Of a stretch of 55,300 nucleotides of DNA, positions 1 to 9,999 are shown piece after piece. The stretch comes from Coxiella endosymbiont of Ornithodoros amblus (lineage in GTDB: Bacteria > Pseudomonadota > Gammaproteobacteria > Coxiellales > Coxiellaceae): positions 1 through 55,300 of the forward strand of contig NZ_VFIV01000002.1 in the NCBI RefSeq assembly GCF_019425495.1, given 5' to 3'. Each line of letters begins with the position of its first letter. Position 1 is the first letter of the stretch. A model generated the notes under the pieces. That model saw only the letters and a list, made by a program, of their open reading frames with translations. It searched no databases and was not told the DNA's origin. The translations under genes and the position numbers were made by a program.

Positions 1-32
1 GAACAATCGTTCAAAAACAAAAATAATTTAAA

Positions 33-230
33 ATGGATGCTCGTTACTTTGAGCACTCACCAGTTGGCCATTTCCCTCTTGATCAACAGAAGCTAATGAT
101 CGATCTTTTTCTACTTAAAAAAGCGGAAGGGGAGGCTAAATTTTTGAGGAAAGATGGTTTAGCGCTTGATAGAATGGTAAGCTACTTCTCCAAATTTAAA
201 AGCATGAAATTTAACCAGATCATTTTGTAG
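33..230 (+). CDS. Small hypothetical ORF, 65 aa
   Basis: An ATG-started ORF of 65 codons that I do not recognise. It is lysine- and phenylalanine-rich, with no signal peptide or membrane segment, and ends 43 bases before the HtrA-family gene. No clear ribosome binding site precedes the ATG; the upstream bases are A-rich. In a window this full of decayed genes it may be the tail of a broken gene or a chance ORF. Its position just ahead of the protease does not suggest a role. Confidence 0.25.
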   Translation: MDARYFEHSPVGHFPLDQQKLMIDLFLLKKAEGEAKFLRKDGLALDRMVSYFSKFKSMKFNQIIL

Positions 231-273
231 AGCTGGTAGTTCAAGTCGGTTAATTATAATGATCGAGTAAAAA

Positions 274-1629
274 ATGAAAAAATTATACAAAATTATTTTT
301 AGCAGTATTTTTGCAGGACTTCCATTACTCTTGCCTGTAAGTAGTTATGCTCACTTGCCCCCTGCTGTCAAAGGAAAAGCTATGCCCAGCCTTGCGCCGA
401 TCTTAAATAAGACTACGCCGAGCGTCGTCAACATTTCCGTGGAAAAGCTAATCCCTCAAACACCAAACCCTCTACAACCTGAAACGGATCAAAATTCAAT
501 ACCAACAAAAGTTCTCGCTGTAGGCTCAGGTGTAATTATCAACGCCAAAAAAGGCTATATTGTAACAAATGCTCACGTCGTCAAAGACCAAAAAATCATG
601 GTGGTCACCCTTAAAGATGGGAACCATTATCGAGCGAAAGTTATCGGGAAAGATGCAGGGTTTGATCTGGCTGTGATTCAAATTCACGCTAACCATCTGA
701 CCGCACTTCTCATCGGAAATTCAGATCAATTAAAAGTGGGTGATTTCGTCGTCGCTGTGGGAAGTCCCTTTGGTTTAACTCAAACAGTCACTTCCGGCGT
801 CATTAGTGCCTTGAATCGCCAGGAACCGCGTATCGATAATTTTCAAAGCTTTATTCAAACCGACGCGCCAATTAATCCCGGTAATTCCGGCGGGGCTTTA
901 ATCGATTTAGAGGGTAAATTAATTGGTATTAATACAGCGATTGTCACTCCGTCTACGGGAAATATCGGCATCGGCTTTGCCATTCCCAGCGATATGGTCA
1001 AAAGAGTAACCGAACAATTAATTAAATATGGAAAAGTCGAACGCGGCATGCTCGGCGTAACGGCTCAAAATATTACCCCGGAATTAGCGAATGCCCTAAA
1101 TTTAAAACATAACAAAGGAGCGCTAGTAACTAAAGTGGTTGCTGAAAGTCCGGCGGCTAAAGCCGGGATTGAGGTTCAGGATATTATTAAATCTGTCAAT
1201 GCTATTCGGATTCATAGTTCAGCGCAACTACACAACATGCTCGGACTGGCGCGTCCAGGAACTAAGATTCAATTAACCATATTGCGCAACCATAAGGTTC
1301 TATCTATAAAAACGGAAGTAGCCGATCCTAAAAAAGTGTTATTGCAACGCGAACTGCCTTTTCTCGGCGGCATGCGCATGCAGAAATTCAACGATCTGGA
1401 GCCCGATGGTACTATCTTGCAGGGCGTGTTAGTTACCGGCGTGGACGATAGCAGCAATGGCGCGCTCGGCGGACTAGAGCCCGGCGATATTATTATCAGT
1501 GCTAATGGCCAATTAACACCTACGGTCGATCAACTAATGAAAATTGCTGAAGGTAAGCCAAAGGAGTTGTTACTGAAAGTAGCGCGTGGACCGGAACAAT
1601 TATTTTTAGTTATCCAACAATCACAATAA
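274..1629 (+). CDS. degP: HtrA/DegP-family periplasmic serine endoprotease
   Basis: A 451-residue protein, normal length for the DegP/DegQ/MucD family, which degrades or refolds misfolded envelope proteins in the periplasm. Residues 1-26 form a signal peptide (KKLYK, hydrophobic core, cleavage after SYA). The trypsin-like domain has the full triad: His101 in TNAHVV, Asp131 in AGFDLAV and Ser205 in PGNSGGAL. Two PDZ domains follow, roughly residues 255-345 and 360-450; the first shows GMLGVTAQNI and the second GVLVTGVDDSSNGALGGLEP. The gene is intact. Its TAA overlaps the ATG of the broken efflux adaptor behind it (TAATG), so the two were probably co-transcribed. The exact paralogue (DegP, DegQ or MucD) cannot be fixed from sequence alone. 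Confidence 0.92.
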   Translation: MKKLYKIIFSSIFAGLPLLLPVSSYAHLPPAVKGKAMPSLAPILNKTTPSVVNISVEKLIPQTPNPLQPETDQNSIPTKVLAVGSGVIINAKKGYIVTNAHVVKDQKIMVVTLKDGNHYRAKVIGKDAGFDLAVIQIHANHLTALLIGNSDQLKVGDFVVAVGSPFGLTQTVTSGVISALNRQEPRIDNFQSFIQTDAPINPGNSGGALIDLEGKLIGINTAIVTPSTGNIGIGFAIPSDMVKRVTEQLIKYGKVERGMLGVTAQNITPELANALNLKHNKGALVTKVVAESPAAKAGIEVQDIIKSVNAIRIHSSAQLHNMLGLARPGTKIQLTILRNHKVLSIKTEVADPKKVLLQRELPFLGGMRMQKFNDLEPDGTILQGVLVTGVDDSSNGALGGLEPGDIIISANGQLTPTVDQLMKIAEGKPKELLLKVARGPEQLFLVIQQSQ

Positions 1630-2707
1630 TGAAAAAACATACAAAAATTATTATCACTTTATGGCTGGTAGGCTGCTTTATTGCGGCTGGCCTTATTTTT
1701 TCACATAAAAAGTACCGGTAACCCCAACACGCCTCCCCTGTTAGTAAAAGAAAGTCCTGTTGAGGTAGCGGATTTACCCATTATCGCTACGACAATAGGG
1801 ATGCTAGTCGCTAAAACCAAACAAATATCAGCCACAAAATAGCGGGCTATGTAACAAAAATAGCCTTTTCACCTGGAGATTTTGTGACGGCTGGCTCGCT
1901 GCTTATTCAACTTGACGATGCTTATTCAACTTGACGATCAGAAACAAAAAATGACTTAGCGGCCGCGAAAGCCGATGTCGAATTAAGTGAATTACAATAC
2001 AAACGGGACGCTTTAGCTTTAAAAAGGGACTTAATTTTACAAATGACCATGCATAGCGATAAAGTCAGTCTCGATAAAGACAAGGACAAGGCCCTTACTC
2101 AAACGGATCAAACGGCGTTACAGGACATGACATTGAGAGCGCCTTTCAGCGGCTATCTCGGCGCCAAGCAATTCAGCCTTAGCGATTATGTCACGCCGGG
2201 ACAAAAACTGGTGATCCTCGTGAATCAACTAAAATTAAAAGTAATTTACGATTTACCGAACCATTTCGCGCCACAATAAATAATTACAAATAGGCCAGCC
2301 GGTTACTGTCACTGCTGATTTTCTGCCGGGTCAACGCTTCAACGGTAAAGTTAATTATATTGCGCACCTTATGTAAATTATTCTGATTCGCAAGCCATTG
2401 AAATACACGCTCTATTAAATAATAAAAATGGTGCATTAAAACCCGGCCAGTTTGTCACCGTTTCTCAAACGTTAGAAACCTTAAAAAAACTATTTTGATG
2501 TCTGAAAATAGTTTATTTGCAAACATGAATAGTCATTACGTGTTTAAAGTTAAAAACGGAAAAGCCATTTCAATACCGGTTAAAGTCGGAGAACGCCTTT
2601 ATGGAAAAGTAGAAATTACCAATGGTTTGAAACCAGGTGATCAAATTATTACGACTGGAGAAGATAAAATTTATAAAAGTGGAGCAAATGTAAAAGTGGT
2701 TCATTAA
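1629..2707 (+). pseudogene. RND efflux periplasmic adaptor (membrane fusion protein), broken
   Basis: Remains of an AcrA/MexA-type adaptor that would link an inner-membrane RND pump to an outer-membrane channel. It opens with MKKHTKIIITLWLVGCFIAA, a membrane anchor, and stops soon after. Readable pieces in other frames include a lipoyl-type segment (FAPGDFV-like, then LIQLDD), TLRAPFSGYLGAKQFSLSDYVTPGQKLVIL around 2130-2220, and a C-terminal stretch ending KVGERLYGKVEITNGLKPGDQIITTGEDKI. At least four frame changes are needed, one caused by a 19-bp tandem duplication at 1901-1938. It starts on the stop codon of the protease and is followed by the equally broken RND pump, so the pair was an efflux operon. 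Confidence 0.85.
1901..1938. repeat. Exact 19-bp tandem duplication inside the adaptor pseudogene
   Basis: The unit gcttattcaacttgacgat occurs twice head to tail (1901-1919 and 1920-1938). Nineteen is not a multiple of three, so the second copy shifts the frame within the former LIQLDD segment. It looks like a replication-slippage event. Confidence 0.95.
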
Positions 2708-2754
2708 GTCTACTCACACACGCTGCTGCTTAATATTTATATCAAATAAAACAC

Positions 2755-5700
2755 ATAAATATTTCTAAAATCTCTATCAAACGTCCTGTTTTGGCGCTCG
2801 TCTTAAACCTGGTTCTTGTCATCGTTGGCATCATGGGGTTTAATGACTTAAACACGCGTTTTTCTCCCCAAGTTTGAGAAAAACGTTATAAATATTTCGA
2901 CGGCCTATCTATCCTGGCGTTAGCGCAAAATTAGTGGAATCTAGCATTACAACGCCGTTGGAAGAAGGGATCAGCGGAGTGCAAGGGATTGATGCTATCA
3001 TCTCTCAAAGTTTCGAGGGAGAAAGCGCCATTAAATTGACTTTAGATTACGGAGTAAACGTTTACGAAGTCGCGAATCAAATACGCGATAAAGTCGAATG
3101 AGTCCGCGTTCAACTGCCCACTAATATTAATGCATCTGTGGTACAAGTCGGTTGGGGTGATATGGAATTAATGGATGTTGGTTTTACGGCACACCCAATA
3201 AAAACCCCAAAGCCATTCAGGATTATTTAGAACGAAATGTTATCGACCAAATTGAAGAAATTCCCGGAATTGCTGATGTTGAAGTAGCGGGCGCCAATCA
3301 ATACGCCATGCGAATTTGGCTAGATCCACAAAAAATGGTGGCTCGCGGTCTAAGCATTAACAACGTTCAAACGGCCATCCAAAACAGTAACGTCGAACTG
3401 CCTGCCGGTGAAATTAAAGGCTCCTCAATTAATTATCCTAACTACAGCGGAAACCGAACTTAACGCCACCGATCAGTTTAATAATATTATTTTATTATAA
3501 AAAATGATAATAGTCAAGTAATTCGTATTAAAGACATCGGCCAAGCACAACTCGGTGATGATGGCGCCGATCAAAGCATAGTGACCTTGGACGGCCAGCC
3601 AGGGGCATTACTGAGCATCAATAACGCTACCGATGCTAACCCATTGGATGATGCAGAAAAAACATCAATCACTTTTTAAATCAAATCCGACCGCATTTGC
3701 CCAATGGGATAAAAATCGTTCCTTCTTTTAATATTTCCGCTTATATGCATGGATCAATTCATAAAGTATACCTCTACTATTGGCATTGCAATTTTATGCG
3801 TTATTTTTATCATTTTTTATTTTTAGGCCGGTTGCGCACGGTTGCTATTCCCATTGCGACTATTCCCGTCTGTTTGATCACTTCTTTTGGTGTCATGTAT
3901 TTATTGGGCTTTAGCATTAATGTCATTACCTTACTCGCTTTAGTTCTTTCGATCGGCTTGGTTGTCGACGATGCGTTGTGATGCTCGAAAATATTTATCG
4001 ACATATTGAAAACGGCGAAAAGCCTTTAATAGCAGCTTTAAAGGAAGGAAAGAAATCACCTTCCCTGTGATTGCGATGACGATTACCCTCGGCTGCGGTG
4101 TACGCGCCGATCGGTTTAATACAAAATCAAGCGGCTAATATTTTTCGTTACTTTGCATTTACACTCGCGGGTACGGTGTTAATTTCCGGGTTCGTTGCAT
4201 TAACTTTATCTCCAATGATGTGTTCCTGTTTTTTAAAAGCTGGCGGCGAGCCTAAAGGTTATAACCGCATAATCGAAACTATCTATGAAGGGATGGCGCG
4301 AGCTTATCAAAAAATATTAGCTGTCATTTTAAATAAACGAATTCTTGTCGTCTTTGTTGTGATACTGATCGCTGTCGGCGACTTTTTCCTTGCTAAAAAT
4401 ATTCCGATGGCGTTCGTCCCTCAAGAAGATATGGGTTTTGTGATCGCTGCTGTTTCTACGTCCAGTGGTTCCAGCATTAATACAATCAATCGAGGATTAG
4501 AACAAGTAGCCATTATTTTAAACAAGCGCCCGCCGCTGCTTCAGTGATTACCGTCGCGGATACCAACGCTAAAGTGTTTAACTCCGTTTTGCCATGCTTA
4601 AACCGTTTAAAGATCGAAAGCAAAGCGCTTCACAAGTTGCGAATGTAGTCAATTAAAAAATAAAGCAAATTATCGGATTAAATGCCGCTGCTTTTGCGCC
4701 TTCTTTCGGCGGCTCAATGCAGCACCAGCTCGAATTTTATATCATGAGAGATACGTATTCGGACCTTTACGCTGTTTCTCAAAAACTAATAAATCAATTA
4801 GGAAATTACCCTGGGCTTCGTGTGATTCAAAGCAACATGTGGTTTGATAGTCAACAATATAATATGACGGTCAATTGCAAGTAAACATTAAAGACATCGA
4901 TAATACGATGGCGGCATTGTATGGCGGGAGTAGAATTTCCACATTCGACGCCAACGGCAAAACTTATAACGTTTATCTCCAAGCGCAGAAAAACGATTTG
5001 CACAGCTTAGCAAGCATCAACAAACTTTATGTCAATAACAAACAAATAAATTAATCCCTCTTAGCAATTTAATTTCAATTAAACCTATTCTTTCGCAAGT
5101 GGTATTGCCTCACTATAATCGCTTGCGCGCGGCACAAATGTCTGCCCAACTGGCCCCTGGTTATAATTTAGGAACCGTGGTAAATTATTTACAAACTGAA
5201 TTACCTTAACTATTGCCAGCAAACGTAAAATAAGCATTCACTGGCCAAGCGCACGATTTATTAACCTCGAACAACAGCATGTAGCTTATTTTCTTACTCG
5301 CAATGGTCTTTATTTAGTGTTAGCCGATCAATTTGAAAGCTTTATTGATCCTTTCATTATTTTGTTAACCGTCCCTTTAAGTATTGTGGGCGCGATGGCC
5401 TATTTAAAATTAATTGGCGGTACCTTGAATATTTACACTGACATCAGCCTTATGACGCTTATCGGTTTGGTTTCAAAACACTGTTTTTAATCACGCGATT
5501 CGCTAATCGACTGCAAAAAAAGGCCTCACCATATGTGAAGCTTTGTTGAAGGCGGCGTCTATTCGACCGCGTCCAATTTTAATGACCACAGCCGCGATGG
5601 TATTCGGCGCACTTCCACTCTTGTTTTTAAGCGGTGGCAGCCACAAAGCCGCCATCAAATCGGCATTGTTATTATCGGGGGATTTATTATATTTGGTACC

Positions 5701-5808
5701 TTTTTCTCGCTGGTGGTCGTACCCATGGGTTACAGCTATGCCTACAAATTTAAACTTTTCCTAAAACGATTTAAAACTGCGGACGGAAGGTCATTGTCAA
5801 GGAAATGA
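2755..5808 (+). pseudogene. RND-family multidrug efflux transporter, broken
   Basis: About 3 kb matching an AcrB/MexF-type inner-membrane proton antiporter, in at least ten fragments. Recognisable parts are the first membrane helix (ISIKRPVLALVLNLVLVIVG), porter segments (TPLEEGISGVQGIDAI, IDQIEEIPGIADVEVAGANQYAMRIWLDP), central helices (RTVAIPIATIPVCLITSFGV, then LLALVLSIGLVVDDAL, the helix-4 region carrying the conserved Asp pair), and a C-terminal part (AASIRPRPILMTTAAMVFGALPL). The expected ATG reads ATA at 2755, directly before AATATTTCT, so the start codon also appears lost. Several in-frame stops cannot be explained by single-base sequencing error. It lies behind the broken adaptor. 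Confidence 0.88.
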
Positions 5809-6062
5809 TTTTTAGAAATTAAGTGTTTTTAATCGTCATTCCCAAAAACGGGAAATGAGCGTTTTTAGAGCTAGCTGAAGAGTTAAGAATATTTATATTT
5901 CAAATAATTACAATATGTTCTTAAGAAATTATGAAAAATTAGATCTTCCTAGAAAAATTATGAACAATTCGGTATCATGTGAATTTGTTTTCTTCGGAAG
6001 AAAAAACATAGTATTTGTTAAAGAGAAATAATATAGAGGTAAAACTAACTAAAGGTAAAAAG

Positions 6063-6711
6063 ATGAGCGGTAGTTTAATAGCTTTAATAACAAGTATCTT
6101 CTTAGCTACTTCGTTGGCCTCCCTTTCAGCGAAGGCGTTTGATTATTCTGATTTCCAACCCTTAATTAATAAAGGTTTGTCTCCCCAAGATTTGCAGGTT
6201 GGCCTTAAAGCCTATCGATGGACGCGAGCACATGGTGCAGTTAAAAAGCCGATCATGATTTTGATCGACTTCAAACAGCCTTCCAATAAAAAGCCACTGT
6301 GGGTTATTGACAATATCTAATGGTAAACTGCTATTCAACGGTTACGTCGCCCAAGGTAAAGGCAGTGGGAACCTCTTACGCGACTCGTTTCTCTAATAAA
6401 GACGGATCAGACCTCTCTTCGATAGGAGCGATGGTGACAGGTGAAAGTTTACGGGCACCACGGTTTATTTATCCGAATTCACGGCCTTGAAAAAGGCGTT
6501 AACCAATAACGTCTTCAAGCGAGTGGTGGTTTTCCACTTAGCTTGGTACGCGACCAAGTCTTTCGCAGAAAAAGTAAGCCGATTAGGCCGTAGCTGGGGC
6601 TGTTTTGCAATTGACCCTAAATGTTCCAAATACGTCTTCAGCAAAATCAAAGGTGGCAGTTTTGTGTTCGCTTACGCGCCACAGGAAAAGAACGACCCGA
6701 ACTTTAGCTAA
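6063..6711 (+). pseudogene. YkuD-type murein L,D-transpeptidase-like secreted protein, frameshifted
   Basis: The opening ORF has a signal peptide (MSGSLIALITSIFLATSLAS, then AKA) followed by ALKAYRW and ILIDFKQPSNKKPLWVID, typical of the YkuD_2 family of L,D-transpeptidase catalytic-domain proteins. Continuing in two other frames gives SNGKLLFNGYVAQGKGSG, YATRFSNKDGSDLSSIGA and RLGRSWGCFAI, the last carrying the catalytic-Cys motif GRSWGCxA. At least three frameshifts lie between about 6310 and 6480. The start at 6063 is preferred over the upstream ATG at 6015 because AAAGG lies at the right distance and the signal peptide begins there. It converges on serS, and the two stop regions overlap by 4 bases. 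Loss would remove a peptidoglycan-remodelling enzyme. Confidence 0.8.
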
Positions 6712-7979
6712 AAATAATCCACTCCACCCATGTAGGACTTCAAAACGTCGGGCACACGAATGTGTCCGTCAGCTTGTTGATAGTTTTCCATAATAGCGAC
6801 CAATGTACGGCCTACCGCAAGCCCAGAACCATTTAAAGTATGAAGTAGTTCAGGCTTTCCTGTTTTGGGATTACGCCAACGCGCTTGAATACGTCGGGCT
6901 TGAAAAGCTTCACAATTGCTGCAAGAAGAAATTTCGCGGTATTTATTTTGACTTGGCAGCCAAACTTCTAAATCATAAGTCTTTGCGGCCGAAAACCCTA
7001 AATCGCCCGCGCATAATTCCACAACCCGGTAGGGAAGCGCCAATAATTGCAATACTTTTTCAGCCTGATGAGTTATTTCTTCTAAAGCTTGGTAAGAATG
7101 TTCAGGCTGAACCAGTTGAACAAGTTCCACTTTCTGAAATTGATGCTGGCGAATGATCCCTCGCACATCTTTGCCATAAGAACCCGCCTCGCTGCGAAAA
7201 CAAGGAGTTTGGGCCACCCATTTCCCAGGAAGCGCTGGCGCTTCAATAATCTCGTCTCGCGCTAAATTAACCAGGGGCACTTCGCCCGTGGGAACCAAAA
7301 AAAAATTCCGATCGCCGGCAACTTGAAATTGCTCTTCTCGAAATTTCGGCAATTGTCCTGTTCCATATAAGCATTCTTCATGCACCAAATAAGGCACATA
7401 AACTTCTTCATACCCATGTTGGTCGGTGTGTAAATCCAACATAAATTGCGCCAAAGCACGATGGGCACGCGCTAACGATCCCCGCAAAACTACAAAACGC
7501 GCACCTGACAATTTGGCTGCCGCATCAAAATCCAATTGGTTATCCCGTTTGCCAAGAATTGTGTGGTCTTTTGGCGTAAAATCGAATCCGGGTGGCGCGC
7601 CCCACTGTCGTATTGCACGATTATCATTTTCACTTTTTCCATCGGGCACTGAATCATGAGGTAAATTAGGGATAGCTAATTGAAAATCAGAGAAAACGTT
7701 CTGAATGGTTTCAAAATTAGCTTCTTCCCGCTTTAATTCATCGTTTAACTGTGATACTTCAGCCATTAAGGATTCTGGGTTTTCCCCCTTTAATTTCACC
7801 ATTCCAATGGTTTTTGATAATCGGTTACGTTTAATTTGGAAAGATTGGATTGCTAATTGAGCCTCTTTGCGTTTGCTTTCCAATTGAAGGAAAGTATCTC
7901 TATCCATTTCAAAACCGCGGCGGCGTAATTTTTCTACAACATGCTCTAAATTTTGTCGCAATAATTTGGGGTCTAACAT
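6708..7979 (-). CDS. serS: Seryl-tRNA synthetase
   Basis: A 423-residue class II aminoacyl-tRNA synthetase that charges tRNA-Ser and tRNA-Sec with serine. The N-terminal 110 residues form the long antiparallel coiled-coil arm that grips the long variable arm of tRNA-Ser ([16 protein letters not shown] onward). The catalytic domain shows TGEVPL, motif 2 ([22 protein letters not shown], shown in part) and motif 3 ([20 protein letters not shown]). Length matches the family. It lies downstream of rarA on the same strand, as in many gammaproteobacteria, and is complete although its neighbours on both sides are broken. A tRNA-Ser gene is found at 25269-25359 in this window. Confidence 0.97.
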   Translation of the reverse strand: MLDPKLLRQNLEHVVEKLRRRGFEMDRDTFLQLESKRKEAQLAIQSFQIKRNRLSKTIGMVKLKGENPESLMAEVSQLNDELKREEANFETIQNVFSDFQLAIPNLPHDSVPDGKSENDNRAIRQWGAPPGFDFTPKDHTILGKRDNQLDFDAAAKLSGARFVVLRGSLARAHRALAQFMLDLHTDQHGYEEVYVPYLVHEECLYGTGQLPKFREEQFQVAGDRNFFLVPTGEVPLVNLARDEIIEAPALPGKWVAQTPCFRSEAGSYGKDVRGIIRQHQFQKVELVQLVQPEHSYQALEEITHQAEKVLQLLALPYRVVELCAGDLGFSAAKTYDLEVWLPSQNKYREISSCSNCEAFQARRIQARWRNPKTGKPELLHTLNGSGLAVGRTLVAIMENYQQADGHIRVPDVLKSYMGGVDYF

Positions 7980-8054
7980 TGCTTCTTTTTTTCCTTCTAG
8001 GCTGAATTCAACCCTGTTAGCCCGCGGCCTATCCTACGAGATAACGTGAAAAGG

Positions 8055-9369
8055 TTAGTTTTTACTATCCTCAGTCGTTTTGTGTTGTTCGTTAAGCTTT
8101 CTATAATATTCAAGCTTTCCTTTAATTTTTATTTCTAATCCTCTACTAACAAGGAAATAATACCGTCGCCCATTAAGGGTTCGGGCAAATAATCCACACC
8201 GGCTGCAAAGCCGTCTGGCTCATCATAGGCATAACGATAATCTTTTCCATAGTCGAGCAATTTCATTAATCGAGTGGGTGCATTGGGTAGATAAAGGGGT
8301 ACTTCCAGACTGCCTGTACTTTTCACTTCGTGGCTGACTACGTTAAAAGCTTTATACACCGCGTTACTTTTCGCAGCGCAGGCACAGTAAACAACCGCTT
8401 GCGCGATGGCGAGTTCTCCTTCCGGCGTTCCCAATCGCTCAAAAGTCTCCCAAGCATCAAAAGCTAACTGGAGCGCACGAGAATCAGCATTTCCAATATC
8501 TTCGCTCGCCATGCACACTACCCCGCCCGACGACGTAAAAAGGATCGCACCACCATCTACAAAGACGGGAAAACCAATACAGCGAAGAATCGGGATCAGA
8601 AGCACAAACCGATTTATACAATGCGGATATTTGATCGTAAAAAGCTTCTCCGCGTTTATCAAAACGACGTACCCTGCCGTTAAAACTTTATCAATGAGCC
8701 AATCATCGACCATAAAACGGCCATTTTCTTCCAACGCAAAATCAGCAATGATTTCCAGAAGCTTCAAGCATTGCCGCGCATCCCTATCAGGAAACTGGAG
8801 AATTCGACGACGTAGCGTTCCCAGTATTTCTAAAGCTTTTTTCCTAAACCTCGCTCTTCATTGGCAAGCGCATTCTCTAAAATAGATAATAAATCAGCTT
8901 CGGTCAATTGTTTTAAGATATAAACTCGAGTTCGAGAAAGAAATACGTTATTTAATTGAAAGGAAGGATTTTCCGTAGTGGCACTAATTAATATGATCGT
9001 GCCTTTCTCAACGCGGGGTAAAAAACCTTGTTGAGATTTATTAAAGCAATGCATCTCGTCAACAAATAGAATCGTTGCCTGTCCTTTATGGCGTTCAGCC
9101 CGCTCGACCACATCCAGGATATCTTTTGCCCCAGCGAGGACGGCGGAAATAGATTCAACACATGCTCCTGCTTTTTGCGCCATAATCTCAGCGAGAGTCG
9201 TTTTCCCCGACCCTGGGGGCCCCATAAAATCATCGAATGCAATTTACCTTTTTTTGGCACGAAAAAGGGGTTTATCCTTTCCCAATAAATGCGACTGGCC
9301 CACAAACTCCTCCAAACAGCCCGGACTCATGCGGGTAACGAGCGGAATAAAATCATTGTTTGAGAACAT
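8055..9369 (-). pseudogene. rarA: Replication-associated recombination protein A (RarA/MgsA), multiply frameshifted
   Basis: RarA is an AAA+ ATPase related to clamp loaders that acts at stalled forks. Reading begins at 9369 with [20 protein letters not shown] and EEFVGQSHLLGKDKPLF, then changes frame in an A-run near 9250 (RKLHSMILWGP) and returns to the first frame for the Walker A stretch GPPGSGKTTLAE. Walker B (ILFVDEMHCFNKSQQ) and sensor 1 (ISATTENPSFQLNN) follow. Later frames give MASEDIGNADSRALQLAFDAWE, AKSNAVYKAF, NAPTRLMKLLDYGKDYRYAYDEPDG (shown in part) and a C-terminal FLVSRGLEIKIKGKLEYYRK ending at 8055. At least five frame changes are needed. Its start overlaps the lolA stop by 17 bases, the conserved ftsK-lolA-rarA-serS order. 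Confidence 0.92.
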
Positions 9370-9988
9370 CAATGCCACGCGAAGGCTTAAATGCAAAAAG
9401 CGTACTCGACAATGGAGCGTTTACTTTAATTTGACTGAATTGGAAAATACCTCTTTCATCCAAATTATTTAACACGGTCATTTCAGTAAGTTGCTTTTTT
9501 AAAAATTTTAAACGAATCCAATTAAAATTAAGGCTTTTCCCTAAGTGGGGAACCAATTGAAAAGTGGCAGTATCGGGAGTTGAGCTAACCGTAATGGTGA
9601 ATTTTTGTTTTAGATCTTTCACCGACCCCGATAATAACGCAGCAGGATTAATATTCGTTTCTTTCGCTAGCGGCTGCTGTGTGGCTTGGGACAAATCTAC
9701 ATCATACACCCACAACGTTTTTCCATTTGTGATTATAATTTGTTTAGTCGGTGAATCGGTTTCCCAGCGAAAGCACCCCGGGCGCATAATCATGACTCGC
9801 CCATGGCTTTGTTGGATCACTTGATCTTGGTTATCAAAAGTAATTTGATTAAATTTTGCCTGATAAGTCAAAAAATTTGAAAGCAGTTGGCTTAACTGGG
9901 CTGTGGCATCGGATTGAGCACTCACAATCCTAGACAGGGAAAATAAGAAAATTCCCAATAAACCGATTAATATTTTTATGGTGCTCAT
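9353..9988 (-). CDS. lolA: Outer-membrane lipoprotein carrier protein LolA
   Basis: A 211-residue periplasmic chaperone that takes lipoproteins released by LolCDE and hands them to LolB at the outer membrane. Residues 1-24 are a signal peptide ([20 protein letters not shown], then IVSA). The mature part shows the LolA pattern: [14 protein letters not shown], then [30 protein letters not shown], and the C-terminal [17 protein letters not shown]. It follows ftsK by 11 bases and overlaps broken rarA, so it sits in the usual operon. Like bamC in this window it serves outer-membrane biogenesis and is intact. Confidence 0.94.
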   Translation of the reverse strand: MSTIKILIGLLGIFLFSLSRIVSAQSDATAQLSQLLSNFLTYQAKFNQITFDNQDQVIQQSHGRVMIMRPGCFRWETDSPTKQIIITNGKTLWVYDVDLSQATQQPLAKETNINPAALLSGSVKDLKQKFTITVSSTPDTATFQLVPHLGKSLNFNWIRLKFLKKQLTEMTVLNNLDERGIFQFSQIKVNAPLSSTLFAFKPSRGIDVLKQ

Positions 9989-9999
9989 TGTTTTTTATA

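Noticed and set aside
5820-5875. Terminator after the RND pseudogene (cattccc...gggaaatg)
   Set aside because: The stem is short and imperfect with a six-base loop and a weak T-run; not strong enough to call.
6803-7156. A 117-codon plus-strand ORF opposite serS
   Set aside because: Antisense shadow of serS; no ribosome binding site or family resemblance.
8055-9369. Programmed ribosomal frameshifting to express RarA
   Set aside because: At least five shifts are needed, with no consistent slippery site plus structure, and RarA relatives are not known to use it. Decay is simpler.
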